This document shows positions 47,624 to 58,114 of a stretch of DNA of 64,000 nucleotides, piece by piece. The DNA lies in assembly GCA_963556695.1 (NCBI GenBank), contig CAUWAG010000003.1, positions 5,022,001-5,086,000 of the forward strand, given 5' to 3'. The notes under the pieces are model-generated. The model searched no databases and was not told the origin of the DNA. It was given only the letters and a program-made list of their open reading frames with translations. The DNA comes from Anthostomella pinea (lineage: Eukaryota > Ascomycota > Sordariomycetes > Xylariales > Xylariaceae). The stretch's first letter is position 1. Every line of letters begins with the position of its first letter. A program made the translations under genes and the position numbers.

Positions 47624-48396
47624 GGGGTTTTTGTTGGTGGAGGTCTTGACGGCATTGCGTCTGGTTTGATTTGGTTTGGGTTTGGGTTGATTGGGGCTTG
47701 TACGGATGGTTCTCTCGCTTCATCATGGGTCGATCACAAGATCCGTCGCGGATGAGGCATCGGGAGAGGGAGGCATCGAGTGGCTTGGCAAACACACGGG
47801 TTTCTTTATAATTGCGGCATGGGACTATCAGGTCTAGGTAGGTCATGGCGAGCATGACAGACAGACCGGGCAATCGATTTAGAAAAACATTGCTAGGTGG
47901 CACTTCTTATATAGATGCTCAATGAACATAATCCATCCATACTTACAGGCTAGATGCATTGGCATTACGTGGGCCATTGTCATGAAAATGAGGCATCGTG
48001 AGGCGATGCAAGGCACCCACCCTCAGAGCCCTTCGGGTGGGCGGTAAAAACCCCTGGGCCGGCTTCCTCAGATGAGTACGACATCCAGTTCATCATGATG
48101 AACCCGCTGAACAGACTTATCTGCTCAAACATTTTGCTCCCAAGTAAAGCATTTAAAGGCACTGTAGTTCAACGCGAACTGGAGTAATTGGTCAACAAAA
48201 GACATGTTCTTTGAGTACCATTGGTATACAACTTTTGTTCTACACTGTCTAAAGGGGTATATCTCGATGCCGCGATGCTGTCCAAACCCCAAATCTATAT
48301 GCAACAAGCAGCCCTAATCACGACGAGTGCCATTCTAATCCAGCTCTGTCATGGAAATAACTCACGGCCTTCCCAGTCCATATTCAAAACAGTCAG
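47624..48396. other. Intergenic between convergent WSC and carrier genes
   Basis: 3' flanks. G/T-rich sequence such as GGTTTGGGTTTGGGTTG lies just after the WSC stop. No gene seen. Confidence 0.45.
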
Positions 48397-49389
48397 TTAT
48401 GCCGCGTCCCCGGACTCTTCCTCCCCGTGCTTAACCAGAAAGTTGAGAGCCCTCTCATACGTCCACATCGTAACGGCGCTCGCCGGCGCCGCCTTGAGCA
48501 GACTAACCGTCAGCCCCCTATACAAGCCTCTGACGCCCTCCGCCGCCACGATCCTGCGTATACTGCGCACGGTGCCGGCATACTCGGGGATATCCTTGTG
48601 CACATATCTCCCCCGCGTCGGGCCCTGGACCTGGATGCGCTTGCGCACGAGGTCGAGTGGGAACACGCACGTCTTGGCCACGATACTAGCGAAGACACCA
48701 GCGGTCGCGTCCCCGGAGCCCCAGGGCAGGGCTTTTAGGGTTCCCAGCGGCAGGCGCGCCGTCTCGTACACGGCGAAGAAGACGCCCATGAAGGGCACGA
48801 TCTGCGCCAGCCCGGGCACCAGCCCCCGGAAGAACCCGCGGAACCCCTCGTCGCGCCCGATGTCGGCCACGGCCCGGCGCAGCGACGTGTACACCCGGTC
48901 GTTGCCCTGCGCGGCGAAGCGTGTGCGCAGCAGGTCCAGCGGGTACGTAGCCGCGGTGGCTGTGGCGCCGGCCGCCGCGCCGCTGAGGAACGACTCGGCG
49001 GCGTGCGGGAGCTTGCCCTCGCCTATCGTCTGGTGCAGGAACACGGTCGTCGAGCGGTACGTCGTGAACTGCAGCGCCGCGTACGAGACGTACATCATCT
49101 CGGCGGGGACGTTGCCCTTCCACAGGCCCGTGATGCCTTCATTAGCGACAATGAGTCGTAGTGTTCGCAGCGTCCCCTTGTATACCGGCGAGCTGGCGGT
49201 GGGCGGGCCTTGCTTCTTGTGTGGTAGAGCGTCCGATGGCGAGTGTGATTGTAGTTGCAGCCGTATCTTGACCACGTCGAGGGGTGCGATCATGAACCGC
49301 GATATGAGGCCGGCCGCGGCGCCCGCGGTGACGACTTGGAGGCGGGAGCCCTGGTAGTTGCGAGTGTTGTTAGTCTCGTGGCGTCCCAT
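48397..49389 (-). CDS. TPC1: Mitochondrial carrier, thiamine pyrophosphate transporter type
   Basis: Single exon, 330 aa from the ATG at 49389. Three solute-carrier repeats are shown by [10 protein letters not shown] (about 37-46), [10 protein letters not shown] and [10 protein letters not shown], each followed later by the matching EG.xGLxxG-type helix ([30 protein letters not shown]). The N-terminal [19 protein letters not shown] and the C-terminal SAVTMWTYE resemble fungal Tpc1, which imports thiamine pyrophosphate into the matrix. Substrate assignment is by resemblance only; the carrier family is certain. The gene is GC-rich at third positions. Confidence 0.85.
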   Translation of the reverse strand: MGRHETNNTRNYQGSRLQVVTAGAAAGLISRFMIAPLDVVKIRLQLQSHSPSDALPHKKQGPPTASSPVYKGTLRTLRLIVANEGITGLWKGNVPAEMMYVSYAALQFTTYRSTTVFLHQTIGEGKLPHAAESFLSGAAAGATATAATYPLDLLRTRFAAQGNDRVYTSLRRAVADIGRDEGFRGFFRGLVPGLAQIVPFMGVFFAVYETARLPLGTLKALPWGSGDATAGVFASIVAKTCVFPLDLVRKRIQVQGPTRGRYVHKDIPEYAGTVRSIRRIVAAEGVRGLYRGLTVSLLKAAPASAVTMWTYERALNFLVKHGEEESGDAA

Positions 49390-50307
49390 CACGTATGTGT
49401 ACTATAAACGATGGGTAGGTAGTCTGGGGACAACATCTCGCTTACCTCATCTTGAAGGCGTTGGCCGGTATTCGACATGCATCCATAAAACGCCCTGCCC
49501 GGACTAGGGGAATCTGATATGGGTCTGCCACTAGCAGGTGTAGCTTTCGAAAACGGTCGTCAGAAAGGGCGGCGCAGAGTTCACACGTGGGGATGACACC
49601 AGAGTCAAAGTCGTGTTTGGGTGGAGAGCAAATTGAGTTCGCTGCTGCATGCGTCAAAGACGACGGCGGCCTGTCTGTTCTGCAGGCAGGGCTGGCAGGG
49701 TTCTGGTGTCGGCCGTTGATGAACTCAATTCGTGTCGGGTGACAGCTTTTTGCAGTTTGACACGTCGGCAAAGCTTCGTGAGGCAGTTTCTTGCAGATGT
49801 TACGCGTTCTCGATGTCACGATGTCGCGCTTCTCGTCGGATGAGGCTGTGAATGTCGGTATCTGCGCCGGCTTGATGCGCAGCTGAAGAATTATGGCCGA
49901 TGGCCGATGGCCGACGTCCAGTGACGTAGCACCTGATCAATAACGGCTACCTTGCGGTCCATCCCGGCCTCCAGGCGCCCTTTGCCGCCTTTCTGTTGGA
50001 GGCAGGTTCAACCGTTCAAGTGATTATTGGGCCAGGGTATATTCCTTGTCCAGATCGTCCCGTCCTGAGGGGCGCAGTTCAAACTTCAGAGGATCGATTA
50101 ACGCGCATTGAGGTTCATAAGGTATGACTAGATTGCTGGCATGTACGGCTGCTACGGCTGGCGTAGAGAGACCCTTCAATAGCCTAAGTGAGCCACTTAC
50201 CGAGAACCCATCTGCAGCCCCTCCCGACGGGGAAAGCTTCCATCCGCCCGAGGGGCAGGACAGTGCTGCCCCGGAATTGTTATGGCTGAAGCCTTCGGTT
50301 GATGCAG
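49390..50307. other. Intergenic upstream of the carrier gene
   Basis: No supported gene; frames on both strands at 49442-49843 overlap. GGCCGATGGCCGATGGCCGA is a short tandem repeat near 49,893-49,912. Confidence 0.4.
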
Positions 50308-50312
50308 TGAAT

Positions 50313-50570
50313 CAGACAGGCTACCTATGGAAGAAACCTTCCATAGCCTACTTAACAACCCTACCATCTTCACTCCCCCATCTCTCAACAATGGGATAGA
50401 CAATATGTGGGTTTTTAGACATCAATCAATTCAACATTGCAAGCGCTTTCTTTCGATATTTTCTGATTACTATATTCTCTAGTGATAGTGAGGTTATTCG
50501 ATTGAGAGTGGCTTTTGTTGTGGTGTGGAGACTGCCAGAGCTATGGAAGGTTTCTTCCATAGCCTGTCTG
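50313..50570. mobile_element. 258-bp MITE with palindromic inverted ends and TGAAT target duplication
   Basis: The left arm 50313-50346 (CAGACAGGCTA then CTATGGAAG AAAC CTTCCATAG) is repeated inverted at 50541-50570, ending TAGCCTGTCTG; the left arm has a 4-base insertion (CCTA). Each arm is itself a hairpin with 9-bp stems. TGAAT directly flanks both ends (50308-50312 and 50571-50575). The interior is AT-rich with no coding content. Confidence 0.75.
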
Positions 50571-50575
50571 TGAAT

Positions 50576-51043
50576 ACGGTATGGGCAGATCGGCTTCGGC
50601 AATTCGTCGAGGTGCACTATTTGAGTGGATGGGGGGTGAAACTCAATTGCACTGCAGGTGATCGCCCAAGCCTCCCCCACCAACCGGTCCAACCCGTCTG
50701 CCCGTCGAATACAGCCCAGTGTACTTCATGTGGTGCTTCCTCCCGCTCGCCCGACTCTACCTTTATAACTATGTCTCTCTTCAATAACTTCTTGTATTCA
50801 ATATTGTTTACCTTCACTCGCTGTACCGACCATTGTTCTCCCCTACCTGTTAGTATCCTTTACCACCCAGCCTGAGTCAGCTGCCCTGGGAGCAGCTGCT
50901 GCAGTTGCATGTGATACGATCCACCTTACCTACCTTACCTACGGGCTCGAAATACGACCACGCTGCAACATCTCTCTCTAGTATTAATAACTCCGACACA
51001 CCAGAAACGCTACACCGCCGCGACCGAAACCCAGACTGGCGCA
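50576..51043. other. Upstream region of the 51,044 gene
   Basis: No supported gene. A CCTTACCTACCTTACCTACGGG cluster lies at 50928-50943 and beyond, about 100 bp before the ATG. Confidence 0.4.
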
Positions 51044-52216
51044 ATGACAGCTTCGACAATCAGGCAGCCTGATGCTCAGCAAGTAATCGGTCCTCTTGTG
51101 CCCGCACTGACAGCCGCATCACTGTCAACGCAGCCGGCCGAAGCCGTCTTACCTCTCCTTTCTCCCATTCTGAGACAGCGAGTCCAACTTCTGTCTTCTG
51201 CCTCCAGCAACGACCCGTGGATCCGGCTGTTATGCTACGATGTGGCAAGCGTGCCCAAGTTGACCGAGATTGCCCAGAGCCCGCGACTAGAACCCCATCC
51301 CGTGTCTGGCGAGGTCGAGATCGACTGGGACTACGATGCGGAAATACAATATCGACGGGTGGATGAGGAAACCTTCCAGGCACTCGTGGTGCTGAAGGAT
51401 ATGGAGCTGGCCTTTCGACTGGTCTATTGTACCGGTGACCCTATGGGCGATGGGTGGAAGGTCGGCGAGGTCAGCATCCCCAACAAACCGTCGCCGTTTT
51501 CGTCCTTTGGAGGCGTGTCGACAATCGCGGAGGCCGAGAGGCAGTTTAACGAGTCAGAGCCGAAGAGCGCGCCGGCTGCGCCGAGCAATGGACCGTCGAT
51601 TACACGAAGCGCGCCAGTCATTGACGAAGATGATGATGAAGACGACGACGATTACTGGGCCCGATACGATGCCACCCCTGGCGCGAAAACACCTGCTACA
51701 AAGAGATCACCACCTCCGCAGTCGACCCAGCCTCCAGACCCTGCAGCCGACGCCGATTATTACGCTCAATACGACGATGTCCAGCCCGCCATGGACAATC
51801 ACGATCCGGACGAGGAATCTAGTCTCAACGTAGCTCCTCCACTCGGATTAGCTTCCTCGAGACCGAATAACCCGGCGCGGAACGGCAACCCGAGAGAAGA
51901 GGCGGAGCTGAACGAGACTCAAGGGACTTGGACTTTAGCGGAACCGCCCACATCTGCCTCTACGAGAAGTGGCGATGACCCAAACCTCGTACACCCTCAT
52001 CCGAGGCCAGGGTCAAGTGCCGGGTCCAGCGCATCGGTCGAGAAGCTGGAGGCTGCGGCTGCCAAACAGGAACAGAGCGACGTTGGCGTGAAGCAACATG
52101 TCTCTCGTAGCATCAAGAGCTTGTTCTTGTTGTCTCGGGCCTCGGGCATCGATCGCGAGGATTTTGAGCGGATGGTGAAGACGGAGCTCGACATGCTTGG
52201 ACTGATGGAAGACTGA
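51044..52216 (+). CDS. Conserved-looking fungal protein of unknown function
   Basis: Single exon, 390 aa. I do not recognise a named family. The N-terminal part (about 1-160) is ordered, with Leu/Ala-rich helices (PLLSPILRQRVQLLS), a WIRLLCYD segment and a WDYDAEIQYRR segment. The middle (about 170-340) is disordered, with an Asp run followed by DYWARYDATPG and later DYYAQYDDVQP, two similar D-Y-[WY]-A-x-Y-D words that may be short binding motifs. The C-terminus has a Lys/Arg helix SIKSLFLLSRASGIDREDF ending in LDMLGLMED. There is no signal peptide or membrane segment. It is probably a cytosolic or nuclear adaptor, which is inference. Confidence 0.7.
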   Translation: MTASTIRQPDAQQVIGPLVPALTAASLSTQPAEAVLPLLSPILRQRVQLLSSASSNDPWIRLLCYDVASVPKLTEIAQSPRLEPHPVSGEVEIDWDYDAEIQYRRVDEETFQALVVLKDMELAFRLVYCTGDPMGDGWKVGEVSIPNKPSPFSSFGGVSTIAEAERQFNESEPKSAPAAPSNGPSITRSAPVIDEDDDEDDDDYWARYDATPGAKTPATKRSPPPQSTQPPDPAADADYYAQYDDVQPAMDNHDPDEESSLNVAPPLGLASSRPNNPARNGNPREEAELNETQGTWTLAEPPTSASTRSGDDPNLVHPHPRPGSSAGSSASVEKLEAAAAKQEQSDVGVKQHVSRSIKSLFLLSRASGIDREDFERMVKTELDMLGLMED

Positions 52217-52558
52217 GCTTGACGAGAGAAGACAGCATGGAAGATGGGGGTAATATGTTGTTTTGGATAGTGTTATAGCCCGCTGCCCTGCTTCCAGGGT
52301 GATGATCGGGCAAACGTGGATTCTGGGCATTGCGCTTTGGTTTTGGCATGGAAAGATATCAGCGATCATGTGTTACAGGCATAGCATTCCATACCCATAG
52401 GTTATTCGTCATGTTTAACGTTGTATTAAAATCGAAAGAACACATTTCTTGGACCACTCTTGGGTTCGCAAGGTCGTGCGGGTGCAATACTGTAAGTCAG
52501 GAGGATATTCACTCTCGCCGGCCTTCGGAGGAAACATCATGTTCACAGGAGTTCACGA
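52217..52558. other. Intergenic between convergent genes
   Basis: 3' flanks of the 51,044 gene and of the NAD(P)-binding protein gene. Small frames on both strands; no gene seen. Confidence 0.45.
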
Positions 52559-53287
52559 TCACAATCCGGCCAACCTCCGCAACGCCGTGTTTCGCAACAA
52601 CCTCCCATCGGCTTCAACGCCTTCGCCAGCAGGTACAGCCTCACCGTCTCCAACAGCCAAGTCCGTGCAAGCTTTTGCCAGCTTATCAGAGGGTATCACA
52701 AAGCTCTTCCAAACCACCGAAGCAAGCCCACCCACCCACGTCGATGCTCGATCGTGCAGAGTCACGCTCCTTTCCGCCAGGTAGTTGCCCTGCGGGTTGA
52801 TGATGGCAGGTCGGATGTTGTAGACCCGCAGGCTAGGATATTCCCCGTCTTTCTGCAGCGCAAGCAGCCTGCTCTCGGCGCGGCCCTTGATCCTGCCGAA
52901 CATCGTCGACGCCTTCTCCTCCATATCCCCTCCCTCTCCGGAGAAATACACGAAGTTCATCCTCTCCGCGAGGCCGGCGAACGCCTTGGCTGCTGCTACG
53001 GGGTAGTCCAGCGTGATCCTGGTGTACTCGTCCTCGCTCATGCCTTGGCTGCTGATCCCCTGCGCCCATATGCATGCTGTTGCCCCCCTGAGCTGGTCTA
53101 GTATCGCCTCTGGGTAGCTCGAGAAGTCTGAGTGTATGATAACGTTGGCTTTGGGTGAGCTCTCGGCGAGCTTGACTGGGCGCCGGCTGAGGAGTGATAC
53201 CCGGGATACGGCGGGTGAGCTTAAGGCGTAAGCGAGTACTGCGGATCCTGCCTGGCCGGTGGCTCCCGTGAGTATGATGTGTGCCAT
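52559..53287 (-). CDS. NAD(P)-binding Rossmann-fold protein (atypical SDR)
   Basis: Single exon, 242 aa. The N-terminus HIILTGATGQAGSAVL is the dinucleotide-binding TGxxGxxG motif of atypical short-chain dehydrogenases, followed by an Arg-Arg pair (LLSRRPVKL) after beta-2 that suggests NADPH. Later come IWAQGISS (end of beta-4), FVYFSGEGGD, and a RIKGRAESRLL helix, with Lys at the YxxxK position and Arg/Ile at the Tyr position, so the classical catalytic Tyr is not evident. It resembles FMP52/HTATIP2-type proteins. The substrate is unknown and it may bind cofactor without catalysis. It is divergent from the mS42 gene with 293 bp between the starts. Confidence 0.8.
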   Translation of the reverse strand: MAHIILTGATGQAGSAVLAYALSSPAVSRVSLLSRRPVKLAESSPKANVIIHSDFSSYPEAILDQLRGATACIWAQGISSQGMSEDEYTRITLDYPVAAAKAFAGLAERMNFVYFSGEGGDMEEKASTMFGRIKGRAESRLLALQKDGEYPSLRVYNIRPAIINPQGNYLAERSVTLHDRASTWVGGLASVVWKSFVIPSDKLAKACTDLAVGDGEAVPAGEGVEADGRLLRNTALRRLAGL

Positions 53288-53580
53288 CTTGGTTGCCTGC
53301 CGGGATGATGTTTTGCTGCAAGTAGAGTTGTATTAGCGGACGGAGATCCCCCGGCCCTCCTGCGATGGCGGGGCCCGTTCGGTCCCGTCAGTGCCCCCTG
53401 CCCCACCCCGCCTGGACGGGGTCACAGATAACGGCGAATTCGATGTTCCCGCCGATGTGCAGCTCGGCCAATCAGCGCGAAGCAGCTCTCTGCTCCCGTC
53501 GCGCCGGCCAAAAAAAGAGAGCTCTGCATCGGCCGCTTCAGAGCCACGATTTGAATGGCAGCACCCCATTCCACAACACC

Positions 53581-54588
53581 ATGCTGCGGCCCAGATTGAG
53601 AATACCACGGGTAGGGAGCCTGCTACGGCAGCAGCCGCTTGCATTCTCCCGCGCAGCTCATTACGTCCCTCGTCTCGACCAGTTTCATCCCGAGGAAGGC
53701 GTGCCGGGGCTGTTGTCTCCCCAGGCCTACGACATAGCATGGACGAAGTATATGGACCACGTAATTGAGAAGCTTGGAGATTTGACTGCAGGTACGTTGT
53801 CACCGCCTCTCATTATCTTGACTCATACCTGTCGTCATACACTGTCGATCCCCGGCCGGCAAGGAGCTGACTGACGGACGAGCCTAGGTACGGAATACGA
53901 ACAGTTCGACACCAAGACCATCCTCCAGAACACCGCGCGCGAGGCCCATCTAGCACCCCTCTTCAACTACGCCTCCATGGCGCACAACAACACGCTCTTC
54001 TTCCAGAACCTGCTGAACCTGCGCGCCTGGGAAGCGCAGAAGCAGTCCGAGGGGGGCAACCCGGCCGAGATGACCTACAAGGAGCGCATCCCGGGCCAGC
54101 TGCGCAACCAGCTCGAGCAAAACTTCAGCTCGGTCGAGACGCTGCGCCGCGAGCTCCTCAGCACGGCGCTGGGCATGTTCGGCCCCGGGTTCGTCTGGCT
54201 GGTCAAGAACGACCGGTCGAGCGAGTACCGCATCCTGACGACGTACCTGGCCGGCACGCCCTACACGGCCGGCCACTGGCGCCGCCAGGGCGTCGACATG
54301 AACACCTCGAGCGGCGACGTCGACACCGTGAAGGGGTACCACGAGCGCCAGCAGACGGGCGCCGGCGCCGACAACGGGGCCAGGTTCACGCGCGCGCCGG
54401 GCGGCACCGACGTCATCCCCGTGCTGTGCCTGAACACCTGGGAGCACGTGTGGCTGCCCGACAACGGCTTCGAGCTGGGCGGCGTTGGGGGCAAGAGGAT
54501 GTACGTCGAGAAGTGGTGGGACTGTATCGATTGGCACAAGGTGAACGGGTTGGCGAACGGGGCCGGACATGACAAGTTCAAATCCTGA
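53581..54588 (+). CDS. RSM26: Mitochondrial small-subunit ribosomal protein mS42 (Fe/Mn-SOD fold)
   Basis: Exon 1 is 53581-53791, the intron 53792-53887, exon 2 53888-54588; 303 aa. The N-terminus (MLRPRLRIPRVGSLLRQQPL) is an Arg-rich presequence. The SOD-like N-domain (YDIAWTKYMDHVIEKLGDLT, NTAREAHLAPLFNYASMAHNN) and C-domain (LLSTALGMFGPGFVWLVK, IPVLCLNTWEHVWL, YVEKWWDCIDW) are recognisable. Fungi have two SOD-derived mitoribosomal proteins, mS42 and mS43; the long insertion between 190 and 240 and the length favour mS42. Some metal-ligand positions of true SOD are kept (LNTWEHVWL) and others are altered, consistent with a structural role in the 37S subunit. Confidence 0.8.
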
Positions 54589-55946
54589 GAAGGCCGAACC
54601 CCTTCCTCGAGATCAGATTCCGTGTAAGATAATTCGCCGAGCCCCTACTCCTGGATGGAGAGGGCACTACTTGTGCTATATACAGAAGTGTAACCTGATG
54701 TACAAAATGCTACGCTTTGTTATAGACCGATCTTCTATGAAGACACCTACTCTTCGTTGATGAAAGCCGGTTGACTGAACGAGGAAGGTTGAGACTGATG
54801 TTTATGTCTCCGTGGAGGAGCTAGGCTCGACAAGTCTGCTGTTTCATTCAGTGGCTTTGAGCAAGTGGGAAGCATCAGTTCTCATACTTGATTCTCCTTG
54901 ACCTCATTGACTTGATTTAGATCCGTTTGGCCCATGTCAGGTGAGACCGGGGCGCCTTGGGTCTCGGGCCCTGGGCTGGGCTAGTTGGGCTAGGTAGGTT
55001 GGGCGGTAAACCACATGTGACTCACTGATCACGAGGACACGGGATCTTCATCCATTCATTCACTCACCGCTTCGATGGTCTCGGATACCTACGTGCTGCA
55101 ATATGATTTAGTGGGCAGATTGTTCGACGTCGTCGTTCTCGTTAGTAGGGAGGGATACGCAATGCGGACTGACAAGGCGCCCCTCGAGTTCTTTCTTAGA
55201 TGGTCCCCAAGGCGATTGATTAACATGAATGGACGTTTCTATCTTGGCTACTGGGTCGGTCACTGGGTCACTGAGTAGCTTGCCAGGGGTATGAAGTATT
55301 GGTACTTTTTAACTGATTTCTTTTGTTGTATTGTATATGATTATGACAATAATTCTCTTGGGCTCAGATGAGAGTCCACAAGAGTGGTAGGCAGGAGGTG
55401 AGGAGCAATCATAGCGGTGCTTCACCTCCCATGAACCTTCTTTCTTTTGGGCCAGGGGCATGCATCTCGCAGGAATGCCAGCCCGTATCCAGAACCATGC
55501 TGCTGCCGGTGAATGACCCCCTGCCCCCAAAACAGCCTCTGAACTCCTGCAACCCCGAAGCATGCGTTGGTATATACCCGAGAACGAACGATGAAGGATA
55601 TCGCGAATAAGCAAAGTAATAGTAGGAAAAAGCGGATAGAAGGATGATCGTTGTTCTCTCGTAAAGCCGTAAGCATGGTCCAGCTGCCTCCCTGCTCGCG
55701 GGATATATCCAAAATGTTTCCTGTTCCAAAGTGTCGTTCCGGTGTGCCTTGCGGCGTTCTCTCTCTTAGGGGTATTATGTATCGAATAAGTGTAAAAAGA
55801 AAATGTTCCCAGCCAGAGTCGTCGTGCAATGGGGGGTGGTGATTCCCTGCATCACCCACGAAAGGTCACCTGCAGATGAGGAGTGGGGGTCTCTGCTAGC
55901 AGCAAATCACCCTCCTCAAGACCAGCTTTGTTGGAGAGTGATCACC
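54589..55946. other. Intergenic between convergent mS42 and Zn2Cys6 genes
   Basis: No supported gene. GGGCTAGGTAGGTTGGGC occurs near 54,988. Overlapping frames at 55309-55859 on both strands have no family features; part is probably the 3' UTR of the transcription factor. Confidence 0.45.
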
Positions 55947-58114
55947 CTATATTAGCAGGTAGTCCCATCCCCTCATTTGCATGACATCTCTCCAGGAGAT
56001 GTACGGTGCCTCCGCGGTGCCAGTTGCACTGGGACTCGGCTGGAAGCTGTCGGCCTGCTGCCAGACTTCATGTAGCAGTGAGGCCACACCGCCAAAGCTG
56101 CCATGGCAGGAGGCATCGCCAAGCTCTGCAATGCGCTCCGCGAAGAATTGCCGGAATGTCGAGTTCGATCCGCTGACAGAGCCACCGACGAGGTATACCC
56201 AAGAAAGGCTTCGGTCGAAGCCCGCGTGTCCAGACGGGATGTATTGAAGAACGCTTGTAAGCTTTTCCACAAGGCCAACGCAGCTGGCCTGGCTGGGTGA
56301 AAACCCGGGGACCAGACTGCAGAGGTAGATGCGAGCCGCGATTCGGAAAGCGGCGGTGATGTTCCTGCTCAGTTGCTTTGGGCTCAGGGAGCCATTGGCA
56401 TTGTATGGCATCTTGGCTCCACTGTCGCCAACTTCAGTCAGGCCGATCTGGTCACCAAGCGCGTGGACATGCGTGCAGAGAGTAATATCGTCCATGCCTT
56501 CTTTCTTGAGCGCCTCGAGGCAGGCAATCTCAGAGATAAGGTACATGACGCGGTCGTCACAGCCCATCAGCTCGCGCAGTCCAAGGGAGGGGTTCACTGT
56601 TGAAAGGTGCTTCTCTCTGTAGGTGTGCGCAAAATTCGGTGCTCGACCTTTCATGGTAGCCCCGAGAATGTCGATCCAGGCAGTCAAGGTCATGTTGAAG
56701 GGGGTTTGCGCCAATTGCTCAGCCTGGTCGGAAACAATCCGTGGCAAGTCAAGCTTGCTGACCAGTGAGTGTACCGCTTGGAAGTGCTGGTGCCACGGGA
56801 TATCAGGAAGCGAATCGTCGTATCGGCCAACACAGGACTGGAAGAAGATGAGACCCAGGGTAGCTTCGAGGATCTGCTGATGGTTCTCATCCCTGTTCAG
56901 CGCCTCGCAAAGAGACAATATGGTGGCGTGTCGGTGTCGCATGATGTCGTTGTCAATCTCCTCCCCCTGAATGTTCATAGTCGCCTTGCAGTGTTGCGCA
57001 GCAATCATGAGGCAGCAGTGGAGGTAGCCCTTGTTGTTCTGTAGAGCAGGCAGGATGAGATCGGAGCTGACAGATCCATGCTGGTTCGTCTCCAGAATCG
57101 GGAAGATGGTCGGCAAGACGAATTGAATGAAATGGTCTAGCAGTCGCTGGTCATTCTCGTCTAGCTCGATATCGACCTGTCTCGAGTTCATTGCTGGGCC
57201 ATGTGCGAAGTCAAAGAAGTTGACGTTCAACGACTCTTCTGTCAATGATTCTCGACGCTCTTGGTACACCTGTTCGGTCCACTCTCCATCCATAGGATAA
57301 GAGGGAAGAACAGTGCCCGGGGGAGGCGGCGTGTGATAGGTACTGAAAGTTGAGACCGTCGATTCCCGTATCGTTGGGACATCGTTGACAAACATTTGTC
57401 GCTCTGTCTTGACATCGATCTCGTAGGGTGACATGCCGAACATGAAGTCGGAATGCGACGGGAGTATCTGTGGGTTGTAGACATCATACTCGGGGAGATG
57501 GGGCGTGCTGTTGAAGTTGAAGGAGAAGTGCGAGTCGATCGACGCCGACCTCGTGCGATCCAGAGGATCCGAGAAGGTTGCAGACGTGGGAAGGGAGTGC
57601 GATAGACCGGGCGGCGAGTTGATCGAGGTCTGGATCGTGTGCGAAGACTTCTCGGAAAGCTTCTTGCGCTTGATGATCATCTTGATGTCGTCCTTGTGCT
57701 GTCTCCTAGCGTCGTTGTTGCTCCACCACATTGGCCTCTTGTATTCACATGCGAGGCCGAGATGCTTGCATGCTGTGCACATGGGAGTACCTTCATCGCA
57801 CTTCTTTCGCCGTAATCTGCAGGTATAGCAGCCTGGAGAGAGGAGGGCAGGTTAGTTTGCAGTTCGCGTGTTGACTTACACGCGCAGCCGGAGGTGGGCC
57901 GTGTAAGTGACCACCAGGCGCCGAGCGTATAATTCGGGTTGGGAGAGGACGACGAACCTGTTCTTGAACGGCGGTGCATCTGTGACTTTGCCTTTGAGTT
58001 TGCATTGTTGCTGTGCTTCGAAGCAGCCTTTGACTTTGCGGGTTGTGCGACAGCCATGTTGACGGGTGCTGCTCTCATGAGGTCCTCTCGCGAGTTGGGG
58101 GGTATGGTTGACAT
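55947..58114 (-). CDS. Zn(II)2Cys6 transcription factor with fungal-specific domain
   Basis: Exon 1 is 58114-57958 and exon 2 57832-55947 on the minus strand; 680 aa. The 125-nt intron falls inside the zinc cluster, splitting the Gly codon in RRSRTG|CYTC, a common position in this family. The cluster is C-x2-C-x6-C-x6-C-x2-C-x6-C (CYTCRLRRKKC, MCTACKHLGLAC), followed by EYKRPMWWSNND and a basic MIIKRKKL linker. A Ser/Pro-rich region (about 110-220) precedes a large helical domain of the Fungal_trans_2 type (DQRLLDHFIQFVLPTIFPI, then LIFFQSCVGRYDDSLPDIPW). It is a nuclear DNA-binding regulator; targets are unknown. A 5.9-kb gene-free stretch lies upstream. Confidence 0.9.
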
